Below, piece after piece: positions 48,193 to 57,603 of a stretch of DNA of 64,000 bases. This DNA comes from Rhodobiaceae bacterium UBA4490 (lineage in GTDB: Bacteria > Pseudomonadota > Alphaproteobacteria > Parvibaculales > Parvibaculaceae), in assembly GCA_002389665.1 (NCBI GenBank), contig DGNO01000004.1:297511-361510 (forward strand). Reading direction: 5' to 3'. A program made the position numbers and the translations under genes. The notes beneath the pieces were generated by a model. The model worked only from the letters and a program-made list of their open reading frames with translations. It made no database searches and was not told where the DNA came from. Numbering within the stretch: position 1 is the stretch's first letter; each line of letters opens with the position of its first letter.

Positions 48193-50355
48193 TTAAACGA
48201 ATTCGATCTTGTTCTTCACAGGCCGCTCCTGAAGACGGGAGGCGGGAAGACGCACCGTCACTTCCGTGCCACGCCCAGGCTCGGAGCGGATCACCACCGT
48301 GCCGCCATGCAGCCGCGCGAGCGCCGCGGTGATCGGCAGGCCGAGCCCCGTGCCGTCGGCCATATAGACCGTGTCGCCCGTCGAGATTTGCTGGAACGGC
48401 GTCAGCGCTTTCGGGATATCCGATTTCTCGATGCCGATGCCGGTATCCGCAACCGAAATCGCGATACGCCCATCCACCTCCCGCTCTACCGAGAGGACCA
48501 CACGGCCCCCTTCCGGCGTGAACTTCACCGCGTTGGAGACGAGGTTGAGGATCATCTGGCGAAGTGCCCGCCGGTCGGCGATCAGCCGGGGCAGGTCTTC
48601 GGCAATGAGCACATCGAAAACGAGTTTGGCTTCCTGCGCACGCCAGCGGATCAGCCGCTCGCAGCCGCGCACTTCCTCGCCGAGATCGAGATCTTCATCC
48701 GCGAGCTCCATCTTGTTCGCCTCGATCTTGGAGAGATCGAGAATGTCGTTGATGAGGCTGAGCAGATGGTTGGAGGAGCGGTAAATGTCGCGGATATATT
48801 CTTTATATTGCGGGTTTTCGATCTCGCCGAACATGCCGCCCGTCATGATCTCGGAAAAACCGATGATCGCATTAAGCGGCGTTCGAAGCTCATGGCTCAT
48901 ATTGGCAAGGAATTCGGACTTCGCCGCATTGGCGATCTCGGCAGCATCGCGCGCCTCGCGCAAAGCCGTCGCCGCTTTTTCACGGGCGCTGACTTCGCTG
49001 TTGAAACGGTCGAGAACGAGATTGTAACGGAAGGCAAGCTCGCCTGCTTCCGTGAAAGGCTCGACCGGCACCTTGTGGGAAAAATCCCCGCGCCGGCTTT
49101 GGTCTTCCATCCGCCCCAGAAGTTCGGAAAGCGCGCTGCTTGCCCCGTGTTCGGAAATATTGAGCCCTTCGCGCTCGGCCCGTGCGCGCACGCGCATCGC
49201 AAGGAAAGGATCGATGAGTTTCATCAGCGCAAAGGAAAGCGTGAACGCATAAGCCCCTGCCGCGGCAACGCCGGTAAGCTGCACGGTGAATTGCTCGAAC
49301 CGGCTCACGCCGTTCGGGAAGTAGGACATCTCACCGAAAAACGCGACGGCGAGCGTGCCCCAGATACCGGCGGCCAGATGCACCGGCACCGCGCCCACCG
49401 CATCGTCGATCTCCAGCCGCTCCAGCAGCTTGGCAGCCAGCACCGAGACGAAGCCGCCAATAGCGCCGATGAGAATGGCCCCGCCCGTGCTCACGATATG
49501 CGCGCTTGCGGTGATCGCAACGAGCCCGGCCAGGACGCCGTTGATCGTCGCGCCGACATCCGGGCGCTCGTCCGTTGCCCAGGTCAGCCCCATCACCGCA
49601 ATGCCCCCGGCGGAAGCCGCAAGCAGCGTATGAACAAGCACCACCGGCACCACATGATTGACGGCAAGCGTGCTGCCGCCATTAAAACCGAACCAGCCGA
49701 TCCAGATGAGGAACATGCCGAGGGCGGCAAAAGGCAGATTATGCGGCTCGATGACCCGCCCGCCCTGCCCGAAGCGGCCAAGGCGCGGGCCGATAACCAG
49801 GATAGCGGCAAGTGCCGCCCAGCCGCCGACGCTGTGAACGACCGTGGAACCGGCAAAATCGATAAAGCCGAGTTTCTCAAGCCAGCCGGTCGCGGAGCCC
49901 GAAGCAAGCCCGCCCCAGGCCCAATGGCCGATGATCGGATAGATAAAAAGGGAGAGAATGAAAGTCGCGGCAAGGTAGCCCTTGAAGCTCATCCGCTCGG
50001 CAACGGCCCCGGAGACAATCGTGATCGAGGTGCCGCAAAAGGCGAGCTGAAAGAAAAAGAACACCATCTCGCTGGAACGCTCGGGCGTTACCTCCGCCTG
50101 GCCCGCCAGCATGAAGCCGTCATGGCCGATAAGACCGAAAGCGCTCGGCCCGAACATCAGCCCGTAGCCCACCGCCCAGAAGACAAGACTGGCGAGAGAA
50201 AAATCCGCGACGTTCTTTACCGCGACATTGATGGAGTTTTTCGCGCGGATAAGCCCGGTTTCAAGACAGGTGAAGCCTGCCTGCATGAGCAGCACCAGCA
50301 CGGTACAGATCAGAACCCAGGCGATATCGAGCCCGCTCATTGGCGCCATTGCCAT
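48193..50355 (-). CDS. ammonium transporter-histidine kinase fusion (Amt-HK)
   Basis: A protein of about 720 aa from ATG 50355; ATG 50340 is an alternative. Residues about 1-400 are a complete Amt/Mep channel with eleven helices. Key pore residues are kept: the twin His in STVVHSVGG and VPVHLAAGIWG, the Phe gate in FQLAF, WFGFN, and the Asp in IDFAGS. After the Amt C-terminal REGLNISEHG a coiled coil (about 440-490) leads to HisKA (SHELRTPLNAIIGFSEI) and HATPase (NAVKFTPEGG, DTGIGI, GTGLGLP). Similar fusions are known, for example Amt5 of Kuenenia, an ammonium sensor. No receiver or partner regulator nearby. Confidence 0.92.
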   Translation of the reverse strand: MAMAPMSGLDIAWVLICTVLVLLMQAGFTCLETGLIRAKNSINVAVKNVADFSLASLVFWAVGYGLMFGPSAFGLIGHDGFMLAGQAEVTPERSSEMVFFFFQLAFCGTSITIVSGAVAERMSFKGYLAATFILSLFIYPIIGHWAWGGLASGSATGWLEKLGFIDFAGSTVVHSVGGWAALAAILVIGPRLGRFGQGGRVIEPHNLPFAALGMFLIWIGWFGFNGGSTLAVNHVVPVVLVHTLLAASAGGIAVMGLTWATDERPDVGATINGVLAGLVAITASAHIVSTGGAILIGAIGGFVSVLAAKLLERLEIDDAVGAVPVHLAAGIWGTLAVAFFGEMSYFPNGVSRFEQFTVQLTGVAAAGAYAFTLSFALMKLIDPFLAMRVRARAEREGLNISEHGASSALSELLGRMEDQSRRGDFSHKVPVEPFTEAGELAFRYNLVLDRFNSEVSAREKAATALREARDAAEIANAAKSEFLANMSHELRTPLNAIIGFSEIMTGGMFGEIENPQYKEYIRDIYRSSNHLLSLINDILDLSKIEANKMELADEDLDLGEEVRGCERLIRWRAQEAKLVFDVLIAEDLPRLIADRRALRQMILNLVSNAVKFTPEGGRVVLSVEREVDGRIAISVADTGIGIEKSDIPKALTPFQQISTGDTVYMADGTGLGLPITAALARLHGGTVVIRSEPGRGTEVTVRLPASRLQERPVKNKIEFV

Positions 50356-50476
50356 TGCCCCGCAACGCTGTCGCCGGAACCTCTTTGTTCCGGCCAATGA
50401 AAAGACGCCACCACGCGCGGGGTATAGTTATCACTCACTAGTCTTAATAAGTGGAAAACGGTCAGTCTATCCTATG

Positions 50477-50512
50477 AAAAAACGCCCTCCCGGCAGGCCG
50501 GAAGGGCGTTTT
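50477..50512 (-). terminator. rho-independent terminator of asd
   Basis: Strong hairpin AAAACGCCCT..CCGG / CCGG..AGGGCGTTTT; T-rich on both sides, so it may act in both directions. About 20 bp past the asd stop at 50533. Confidence 0.85.
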
Positions 50513-50532
50513 CATCTAGGAGATCGCTGCGA

Positions 50533-51552
50533 TCAGGCTTTTTTCAGATAATCCGAGCAAAGCACTTCGGCGATCTGAATGGCGTTGAGCGCGGCGCCTT
50601 TGCGCAAATTGTCCGACACGCACCACAGGTTCAGGCCGTTTTCCACCGTCGGATCGACGCGAATACGGCTGATGAAGGTGGCGTAATCGCCCACGCATTC
50701 GACCGGCGTGACATAGCCTTCGTCCTCGCGCTTATCGACGACGAGAATCCCCGGCGCTTCGCGCAGGATTTCGCGCGCCTCATCATCGGAAATCGGATTC
50801 TCGAACTCGATATTCACCGCTTCGGAATGGCCGACGAAAACCGGCACCCGCACACAGGTCGCCGTGAGCTTGATCTTCGGGTCGAGCATCTTCTTCGTCT
50901 CGGCCATCATCTTCCACTCTTCCTTCGTATCGCCGTCTTCCATGAAGACATCGATATGCGGAATAACGTTGAAAGCGATCTGCTTCGTCAGCTGTTCCTT
51001 GACGATGGGATCGTTCACATAGATGGCACGCGTCTGCGTAAAAAGCTCGTCCATCGCCGCCTTGCCGGCGCCGGAAACCGACTGGTAGGTGGAGACGACC
51101 ACACGCTTGATCGTGGCTTTCTCATGCAGCGGCTTCAGCGCCACCACCATCTGCGCCGTGGAGCAGTTGGGATTGGCGATGATGTTCTTCTTCGTGTAAC
51201 CGGCAATCGCCTCCGCATTCACTTCCGGCACGACGAGCGGCACGTCCGGGTCCATGCGGAACTTGGAGGAATTGTCGATCACGACGCAGCCCTGCGCGGC
51301 GATTTTCGGTGCCCATTCTTCGGCCACCGAGCCGCCGGCCGACATCAGCGCAATGTCGGTATCGGAGAAATCGTAATTCTCCAGCGCCTTGACCTTCAGG
51401 GTCTTGTCGCCGAACGAAACTTCCGTGCCTTGAGAACGGCGGGAGGCGAGCGCCACCACCTCGTCGGCGGGGAACTTGCGTTCCGCCAGAATGTTCAGCA
51501 TCTCGTGACCCACATTGCCCGTGGCGCCAACGACAGCGACTTTATAACCCAT
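50533..51552 (-). CDS. asd: aspartate-semialdehyde dehydrogenase
   Basis: A protein of 339 aa from ATG 51552 (AGGAG upstream). NADP-binding VVGATGNVGHEML, catalytic Cys in ANPNCSTAQMV, active-site His in VFVGHSEA. Makes aspartate semialdehyde for lysine, threonine and methionine and for diaminopimelate. Next to the leu genes as usual in alphaproteobacteria; dapF is elsewhere in this window. Confidence 0.96.
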   Translation of the reverse strand: MGYKVAVVGATGNVGHEMLNILAERKFPADEVVALASRRSQGTEVSFGDKTLKVKALENYDFSDTDIALMSAGGSVAEEWAPKIAAQGCVVIDNSSKFRMDPDVPLVVPEVNAEAIAGYTKKNIIANPNCSTAQMVVALKPLHEKATIKRVVVSTYQSVSGAGKAAMDELFTQTRAIYVNDPIVKEQLTKQIAFNVIPHIDVFMEDGDTKEEWKMMAETKKMLDPKIKLTATCVRVPVFVGHSEAVNIEFENPISDDEAREILREAPGILVVDKREDEGYVTPVECVGDYATFISRIRVDPTVENGLNLWCVSDNLRKGAALNAIQIAEVLCSDYLKKA

Positions 51553-51649
51553 GTGTTTCTCCTGAAGCCTTAAGCGGCTCCTTCTTGCGGATCGCCTTTT
51601 CACGGGACCGTCTGACTTGCGATCCCGGATAAAGTCAGACGGTCATATT

Positions 51650-52756
51650 TTAAGCGGACAGTTTGGTGAGCGCGGCAAGCACCGCGTCGCCCATTTGTTT
51701 CGTCCCGACCTTTTTCATGCCGGGCTGCATGATGTCGCCCGTGCGGTAGCCTTCGGCGAGCACTGTCTCTGCGGCTTTCTCCAGAAGATCCGCATCGGCG
51801 CCGAGATCGAACGTGTAACGCAGCGCCATGGCGAAAGAGAGGATCGTTGCAAGCGGATTGGCAAGCCCCTGGCCCGCGATATCGGGCGCCGAGCCGTGCA
51901 CGGGCTCGTAAAGCGCCTTGGCCTTGCCGTTGGCATCCTTGCCGCCGAGGGAGGCGGAAGGCAGCATGCCGAGAGACCCCGTCAGCATGGCCGCGACATC
52001 GGACAGCATATCCCCGAAGAGATTGTCGGTGACAATAACGTCGAACTGCTTGGGTTGTTTCACAAGCTGCATGCCGCAATTGTCGGCGAGCATATGATCG
52101 AGCGTCACGTCGGAGAATTCCGCCTTGTGCAGCTTGACCATTTCTTCATGCCAGAAGACGCCGGAATGCATGACGTTGCGCTTTTCAACGGAGGTGACGC
52201 GGTTGCCGCGCTTACGCGCAAGATCGAAGGCCACGCGCCCGATGCGCTGCACTTCATGCGTCGAATAAACTTGCGTGTCGAAACCGCGGCGCTCACCGTT
52301 CGGCAGATCCTCGATGCCGCGCGGCTCACCGAAATAAACCCCGCCCGTCAGCTCGCGCACGATCATGATGTCGAGCCCTTCCACGAGCTCGCGCTTCAAG
52401 GAAGAGGCATCGGCAAGCGCGGGGAAGCAAAGCGCCGGGCGCAGATTGGCGAAAAGTTCAAGATCCTTCCTGAGACGCAGAAGCCCCGCTTCCGGGCGCA
52501 CATCGAAAGGCACGCCGTCCCATTTCGGCCCGCCCACGGCGCCGAGCAGCACGGCATCGGCTTCCGCAGCCTTTGCCATGGTCGCATCCGACACGGCCTG
52601 GCCATGCGCGTCATAAGCGCAGCCGCCCACAAGGTCGCGCTCGGTTTCGGCATCGAAACCGCGCTCCTTATTGAACCAGTCGATAATGCGCTCGACCTCG
52701 CCCATCACTTCAGGGCCGATGCCGTCGCCGGGCAGGATCAGAATTTTCTTCGTCAT
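51650..52756 (-). CDS. leuB: 3-isopropylmalate dehydrogenase
   Basis: A protein of 368 aa from ATG 52756 ([17 protein letters not shown]); the frame is open upstream without support. [15 protein letters not shown] and [20 protein letters not shown] are family motifs (Arg and Asp at the active site). NAD-dependent oxidative decarboxylation in leucine synthesis. Separated from leuD by about 200 bp that contain two palindromic repeats. Confidence 0.96.
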   Translation of the reverse strand: MTKKILILPGDGIGPEVMGEVERIIDWFNKERGFDAETERDLVGGCAYDAHGQAVSDATMAKAAEADAVLLGAVGGPKWDGVPFDVRPEAGLLRLRKDLELFANLRPALCFPALADASSLKRELVEGLDIMIVRELTGGVYFGEPRGIEDLPNGERRGFDTQVYSTHEVQRIGRVAFDLARKRGNRVTSVEKRNVMHSGVFWHEEMVKLHKAEFSDVTLDHMLADNCGMQLVKQPKQFDVIVTDNLFGDMLSDVAAMLTGSLGMLPSASLGGKDANGKAKALYEPVHGSAPDIAGQGLANPLATILSFAMALRYTFDLGADADLLEKAAETVLAEGYRTGDIMQPGMKKVGTKQMGDAVLAALTKLSA

Positions 52757-52837
52757 ACGTCTCTCGTTTCTTTTTCTTCGCCGTTTTGCCGCCTCAGTGC
52801 CGGGCGGCGGAGCACCCGCTCTCCTTAAACCCCAAAC

Positions 52838-52867
52838 TGTCACCCCGGCTTTATGCCGGGGTCCACA
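52838..52867. repeat. dispersed palindromic intergenic repeat, copy C
   Basis: TGTCACCCCGG, loop CTTTATG, then CCGGGGTCCACA, between leuD and leuB. Same orientation as copy B and opposite to copy D 28 bp away. Confidence 0.85.
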
Positions 52868-52895
52868 GGATCTCTCAACCCGCAGCCATCTCATT

Positions 52896-52924
52896 ATGGA
52901 CCCCGGGACAAGCCCGGGGTGACA
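52896..52924. repeat. dispersed palindromic intergenic repeat, copy D
   Basis: ATGGACCCCGGG, loop ACAAG, then CCCGGGGTGACA. Inverted relative to copy C; the pair could form a long hairpin in the leuD-leuB transcript. Confidence 0.85.
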
Positions 52925-52963
52925 ACCGAGTTCATGGCAAGGGCCGTGGCCTTTGACTGTCCC

Positions 52964-53569
52964 TCAGAGCCAGGGCTGTTCCTCGGCGCGCTTGGCCTCG
53001 AACGTTTCGATGGCCGATTTCTTCTGCAGCGTCAGCCCCACATCGTCGAGCCCTTCCATCAGGCAATGCTTGCGGAAAGGGTCGATGTCGAACTTGATGA
53101 CGCCGCCATCGGGCCCGCGGATTTCCTGTGCCTCAAGATCGACGGTGAGGCGGGCATTGGCGCCCCGCTCGGCATCGTCCATCAGCTTGTCCACATCTTC
53201 CTGCGGCAGCTTGATCGGCAGAATGCCGTTCTTGAAGCAGTTGTTATAGAAGATGTCGGCAAAGCTCGTGGAGATGATGCAGCGGATGCCGAAATCAAGC
53301 AGCGCCCAGGGCGCATGTTCGCGGCTAGAGCCGCAGCCGAAATTATCGCCCGCCACCAGAATTTCCGCGTTCCGGTAGGCCGGCTTGTTGAGCACGAAAT
53401 CTTCGACTTCCGAGCCGTCATCCTTGTAGCGCATCTCGTCGAACAGGTTCTTGCCGAGCCCCGTGCGCTTGATCGTTTTCAGGAACTGCTTCGGGATGAT
53501 CATATCCGTGTCGATATTGATCAGCGGCATGGGAGCGGCAACGCCCTCGAGTTTCTTGAATTTATCCAT
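52964..53569 (-). CDS. leuD: 3-isopropylmalate dehydratase small subunit
   Basis: A protein of 201 aa from ATG 53569 (AAGGAGAG upstream). [17 protein letters not shown] and [17 protein letters not shown] are typical LeuD motifs. Pairs with LeuC to isomerise 2- to 3-isopropylmalate. It starts 11 bp after leuC. Confidence 0.96.
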   Translation of the reverse strand: MDKFKKLEGVAAPMPLINIDTDMIIPKQFLKTIKRTGLGKNLFDEMRYKDDGSEVEDFVLNKPAYRNAEILVAGDNFGCGSSREHAPWALLDFGIRCIISTSFADIFYNNCFKNGILPIKLPQEDVDKLMDDAERGANARLTVDLEAQEIRGPDGGVIKFDIDPFRKHCLMEGLDDVGLTLQKKSAIETFEAKRAEEQPWL

Positions 53570-53580
53570 TGTCGCTCTCC

Positions 53581-54996
53581 TTAGCTGAACTTCCGCACGT
53601 CCACGAAGTGACCGGCGATGGCCGCCGCCGCCGCCATTTCCGGCGAGACGAGATGCGTGCGCCCGCCGCGGCCCTGGCGGCCTTCGAAATTGCGGTTCGA
53701 GGTCGAGGCGCAGCGCTCGCCCGGCGCCAGCTTGTCGGCATTCATGGCAAGGCACATGGAACAGCCCGGCTCGCGCCAGTCGAAACCGGCTTCGATGAGG
53801 ATCTTGTCGAGCCCTTCCTGTTCCGCCTGCTCTTTCACCAGGCCCGAGCCCGGCACCACCATGGCGCTTACATGCGCAGCGACCTTGCGGCCCTTGGCGA
53901 TCTTGGCGACCTCGCGGATATCTTCGATGCGCCCGTTCGTGCACGAACCGATAAAGACGCGGTCGAGCTTGATGTCCGTCATCTTCGTATTAGGCTCAAG
54001 ACCCATATATTTCAGCGCCCGCTCAATGGCCGTACGCTTGGCCTCATCGGCGATCTTGGCCGGGTCCGGCACCGCCCCTTCGATGGAGACGACGTTTTCC
54101 GGGCTTGTGCCCCAAGTCACGATGGGCGGCAGGCTGGCCGCATCGAGCACCACTTCCTTGTCGAAATGCGCGCCCTCATCGGAGGGCAGGCTGCGCCAAT
54201 AATCGACGGCCCTTTCCCACATCTCGCCCTGCGGCGCGCGCGGGCGGCCTTTCAGGTACTCATAGGTCTTTTCATCGGGCGCAATGAGGCCTGCGCGGGC
54301 GCCGCCTTCGATGGTCATGTTACAGACCGTCATGCGCCCTTCCATGGAAAGCGAGCGGATCGCTTCGCCGGCAAACTCGATCACATAGCCGGTGCCGCCG
54401 GCCGTGCCGATCTCGCCGATGATCGCCAGAATGATGTCTTTCGCGGTGACATGGGGCGGCAACTGCCCGTTCACCGTCACGCGCATGTTCTTCGCCTTGG
54501 ACTGAATGAGCGTCTGCGTGGCAAGCACATGCTCAACTTCGGACGTGCCGATGCCATGCGCCAGCGCGCCGAAGGCGCCATGCGTCGAGGTGTGGCTGTC
54601 GCCGCACACGATCGTCGTGCCCGGCAGCGTGAAACCCTGCTCGGGACCGACAATGTGCACTATGCCCTGGCGGATATCGAGCATCGGCAGATATTCCACG
54701 CCGAACTCAGCCGCGTTCTTTTCCAGCGTGTCGACCTGCAGCTTCGATTCCGGATCGTCGATGCCGTTCGCGCGGCCTGCCGTCGGCACGTTATGGTCGG
54801 CCACGGCCAGCGTGTTGCCCGGCGCATGCACTTTGCGGCCCGTCATGCGCAGGCCCTCGAAGGCCTGCGGGCTCGTCACTTCATGGACGAGATGGCGGTC
54901 GATATAAAGGAGGCAGGTGCCGTCTTCTTGCTCATCGACCAGATGCGCATCCCAGATTTTGTCATACATAGTTCTGGGCGTGGTGCGGGCAGACAT
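53581..54996 (-). CDS. leuC: 3-isopropylmalate dehydratase large subunit
   Basis: A protein of 471 aa. Aconitase-type fold with [4Fe-4S] Cys in [12 protein letters not shown] and in the GCSMCLAMN pair. Also [20 protein letters not shown]. First of leuC-leuD-leuB-asd; the terminator after rplS upstream means it should have its own promoter in the roughly 100 bp before it. Confidence 0.96.
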   Translation of the reverse strand: MSARTTPRTMYDKIWDAHLVDEQEDGTCLLYIDRHLVHEVTSPQAFEGLRMTGRKVHAPGNTLAVADHNVPTAGRANGIDDPESKLQVDTLEKNAAEFGVEYLPMLDIRQGIVHIVGPEQGFTLPGTTIVCGDSHTSTHGAFGALAHGIGTSEVEHVLATQTLIQSKAKNMRVTVNGQLPPHVTAKDIILAIIGEIGTAGGTGYVIEFAGEAIRSLSMEGRMTVCNMTIEGGARAGLIAPDEKTYEYLKGRPRAPQGEMWERAVDYWRSLPSDEGAHFDKEVVLDAASLPPIVTWGTSPENVVSIEGAVPDPAKIADEAKRTAIERALKYMGLEPNTKMTDIKLDRVFIGSCTNGRIEDIREVAKIAKGRKVAAHVSAMVVPGSGLVKEQAEQEGLDKILIEAGFDWREPGCSMCLAMNADKLAPGERCASTSNRNFEGRQGRGGRTHLVSPEMAAAAAIAGHFVDVRKFS

Positions 54997-55102
54997 TTCT
55001 CTACGCTCCTATCTTGCTTCTTCTTGGGGGCTCCCATCCTGGCCTTGCGGCCGGTCCTTCCGGATCGGGCCCCGTCTTCATGTCTCAAACGGGTATAGCG
55101 GC

Positions 55103-55142
55103 AAACAAAAAGCGGGCCTGGACGTGTCGCCCTGCCCGCTTT
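55103..55142 (-). terminator. terminator of the ffh-rplS operon
   Basis: Stem AAAGCGGGC/GCCCGCTTT (55109-55142) with a long loop; on the minus strand it is followed by TTTTTGTTTG. About 30 bp after the rplS stop, separating it from leuC. Confidence 0.75.
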
Positions 55143-55172
55143 TCGGATGCTCGGATAAATGGGCGAGCAGGG

Positions 55173-55562
55173 TTACTCCGCAGCCTTCTCCTTGGTGCGG
55201 GTCTTATCCTGGCGCTCAGCAATACGGGCGGACTTACCGCGGCGGCCGCGCAGGTAATAGAGCTTCGCGCGGCGCACTTTACCGCGGCGCAGAACCTCGA
55301 TGGAATCAACCAGCGGCGAGTAAATCGGGAACACACGTTCCACACCTTCACCGTAGGAAATCTTGCGTACCGTGAAGCTTTCCTGCAGGCCGCCGCCGGA
55401 GCGGGCAATGCACACGCCTTCATAGGCCTGGATGCGCTCACGGGTGCCTTCGGTCACTTTCACATTGACCTTCACCGTATCGCCAGGGCCGAATTCCGGC
55501 ACGGTTTTCTTCTCGGAAAGAGCGGAAATCTGCTCTTTTTCGAGTTCCTGAATGATGTTCAT
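55173..55562 (-). CDS. rplS: 50S ribosomal protein L19
   Basis: A protein of 129 aa from ATG 55562 ([11 protein letters not shown]). [20 protein letters not shown], in parts, [16 protein letters not shown] and [17 protein letters not shown] are universal L19 segments. A short Lys/Glu tail follows. Sits at the 30S-50S interface. Last gene of the translation operon. Confidence 0.97.
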   Translation of the reverse strand: MNIIQELEKEQISALSEKKTVPEFGPGDTVKVNVKVTEGTRERIQAYEGVCIARSGGGLQESFTVRKISYGEGVERVFPIYSPLVDSIEVLRRGKVRRAKLYYLRGRRGKSARIAERQDKTRTKEKAAE

Positions 55563-55635
55563 CGGCCTGTCCTCATTTCTATATAAGCGCCGCCCCGATA
55601 ATCCCATCGCTGCGGGCGCGCTTCCCTAACATAAT

Positions 55636-56391
55636 TCAATCGCGATGGCGAGAGGCTTTGAGATATTTCTCCCAAAGATCCGGACGCCTTTCGCGCGTTA
55701 ACTTTTCCGCCTCCTGCCGCCGCCACTCGGCAATCCGGCCATGATGGCCGGAAGTGAGGATTTCCGGGATTTCCCGGCCCTCGAAAACGGGCGGCCGCGT
55801 GTAATGCGGATATTCCAGAAGCCCGGTCTCGAAGCTTTCCTCCTCGCCCGAGGCCTCTTTTCCCATGACCCCCGGCAAAAGCCGGATCACGGCATCGAGA
55901 AGCGCCAGCGCCGCCGGCTCTCCTCCGGAAAGAACAAAGTCGCCAAGGCTCACTTCTTCAAGCCCCCGCGCCTCGATCACCCGCTGGTCGACCCCCTCGA
56001 AGCGCCCGCATAGGAGCACCGCGCCGGGACCTTCCGCCAGAGAACGCACTCTCGCCTGATCGAGGGGCTTTCCCCTCGGGCTGAGATAGATAAGCGGCCT
56101 CTCGTCGCTGGGCCCGTGAACGGCGTCGATCGCGGCGGCAAGCACATCCGCCCGCATGACCATGCCCGCGCCCCCGCCTGCGGGGGTGTCGTCCACGGAG
56201 CGGTGTTTATCGCGCGCAAACCCGCGAATGTCCACCGTTTCAAGCGCCCAGCGCTCTTCTTCTAGTGCCCTGCCCGCCAGCGAAAACCCAAGCGGCCCCG
56301 GAAACATTTCCGGAAAGAGCGTCAGCACGCTCGCCCGCCAAGCAGAACCTGAAAAGACAGATCCTGTAGCGGCAGTACGGTCCTCAGCCAT
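55636..56391 (-). CDS. trmD: tRNA (guanine37-N1)-methyltransferase
   Basis: A protein of 251 aa. SPOUT knot motif [36 protein letters not shown] and [10 protein letters not shown] are conserved. Methylates G37 next to the anticodon and prevents frameshifting. Overlaps rimM by 8 bp. The N-terminus has about 18 residues ([11 protein letters not shown]) before the conserved [10 protein letters not shown]. Confidence 0.96.
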   Translation of the reverse strand: MAEDRTAATGSVFSGSAWRASVLTLFPEMFPGPLGFSLAGRALEEERWALETVDIRGFARDKHRSVDDTPAGGGAGMVMRADVLAAAIDAVHGPSDERPLIYLSPRGKPLDQARVRSLAEGPGAVLLCGRFEGVDQRVIEARGLEEVSLGDFVLSGGEPAALALLDAVIRLLPGVMGKEASGEEESFETGLLEYPHYTRPPVFEGREIPEILTSGHHGRIAEWRRQEAEKLTRERRPDLWEKYLKASRHRD

Positions 56392-57043
56392 CGCCCTGGG
56401 CCTTACCGGCTTCAGCGCCCGCTTCCGCCTTTTGCGCTTCGGCTTTCGCCTTGGCGCGCGGGCTGCGGCGGCGCTTTTTCGCCCGGGGCTTGTCCGGCTC
56501 GAAAAGGCCCTCGGGCGGATCGGCGATGAGCCGGCCTTCGGCCAGCTTCACCTCGGGCACATTGTCCTTGGTGAAGGGGAGAAGCTCGGCCTTGCCGTTC
56601 GGCTGCTCGATCTCCAGAAGATCGCCGGCGCCGAAATCATGCACCGCGATCACCCGGCCGAGCAGCTTGCCGTCCGTGGCCCAAGCCTCAAGCCCGACGA
56701 GATCGGCATGGAAGAACGCCTCTTCCTCGCCCTCGCCCGCCTCCGGCGCGCCCAGCTTTTCGCGCGGCACATAAAGCTCGAGCCCGCGCAGCGCCTCGGC
56801 CTGCTCACGCCGGGTTATGCCTTCCAGCTCGGCGACGACAACGCCCTCGCCTTTGCCGGACCCCGTCACTTTCAGCGCGAAGCTGCCCTTTGCCGTTTCC
56901 ACCGGGCCGTAATCGCCAATGGCTTCGGGCTCAGCGGTAAAGGTTTTGATGCGCATGCGCCCATGCACGCCGTGCGGCGAGGCAATCACGCCAAGGCAGA
57001 CTTTCGTCTCCCCGGCTCCCTCTCCCGCATCATCTGGGCTCAT
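56384..57043 (-). CDS. rimM: 16S rRNA processing protein RimM
   Basis: A protein of 219 aa. N-terminal [21 protein letters not shown] and the PRC-barrel part ([29 protein letters not shown]) are typical. The C-terminus has an additional 35-residue Lys/Arg/Ala tail ([20 protein letters not shown] region). Helps 30S head assembly through S19. Lies between rpsP and trmD. Confidence 0.94.
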   Translation of the reverse strand: MSPDDAGEGAGETKVCLGVIASPHGVHGRMRIKTFTAEPEAIGDYGPVETAKGSFALKVTGSGKGEGVVVAELEGITRREQAEALRGLELYVPREKLGAPEAGEGEEEAFFHADLVGLEAWATDGKLLGRVIAVHDFGAGDLLEIEQPNGKAELLPFTKDNVPEVKLAEGRLIADPPEGLFEPDKPRAKKRRRSPRAKAKAEAQKAEAGAEAGKAQGDG

Positions 57044-57088
57044 GCCTCAATCCTCTCACCACCTTGACCAAAATCAGGCTTGGCCCGA

Positions 57089-57505
57089 TCAGGCTTCGGC
57101 GGATTCCTCAGCCGGAGCTTCCTCGGCGGGGGCTTCTTCAGCCGGTGCCTCGGCAGCAGCTTTCGCTTCTTCCGCTTTCAGACGCTCAGCTTCCAGACGC
57201 TCCTGCGCTTTCTGGCCCGGCTTGCCCTTATTCGGGTTGTTGCGGGCTTCGCGCTTGATGAGGCCGGCTGCATCGAGGAAACGGGCGACACGGTCGGTCG
57301 GCTTGGCGCCCTGGCCGAGCCAATGCTGCGCACGCTCGGTGTCGAGCTTCACGCGCTCTGCATGATCCTTCGGCAGAAGCGGGTTGAACGTGCCGATCTT
57401 TTCGATGAAGCGGCCATCGCGGGGCGAGCGCACATCGGCGATCACGATCCGGTAGAACGGACGCTTTTTGGTGCCGCCACGGGCCAGACGAATTTTCGTT
57501 GCCAT
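57089..57505 (-). CDS. rpsP: 30S ribosomal protein S16
   Basis: A protein of 138 aa. [20 protein letters not shown] and [17 protein letters not shown] are universal. The core ends near residue 85; about 50 residues follow that are Ala/Glu/Lys-rich and finish with a repeat APAEE three times, longer than in most bacteria and common in alphaproteobacteria. Confidence 0.97.
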   Translation of the reverse strand: MATKIRLARGGTKKRPFYRIVIADVRSPRDGRFIEKIGTFNPLLPKDHAERVKLDTERAQHWLGQGAKPTDRVARFLDAAGLIKREARNNPNKGKPGQKAQERLEAERLKAEEAKAAAEAPAEEAPAEEAPAEESAEA

Positions 57506-57603
57506 ATTTGAACTTCCTTTTCTTCGCTCAACTCAAGGGCTTGCGCCCGTTAATTCTCAAAACCGTTCCCTGAACTCAAAAATCTGAATTCAAAATCTCA
57601 AGA

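Noticed and set aside
48307..50400. A 697-codon plus-strand open frame opposite the Amt-kinase gene
   Set aside because: Composition is that of a reverse reading of the kinase gene; no family resemblance.
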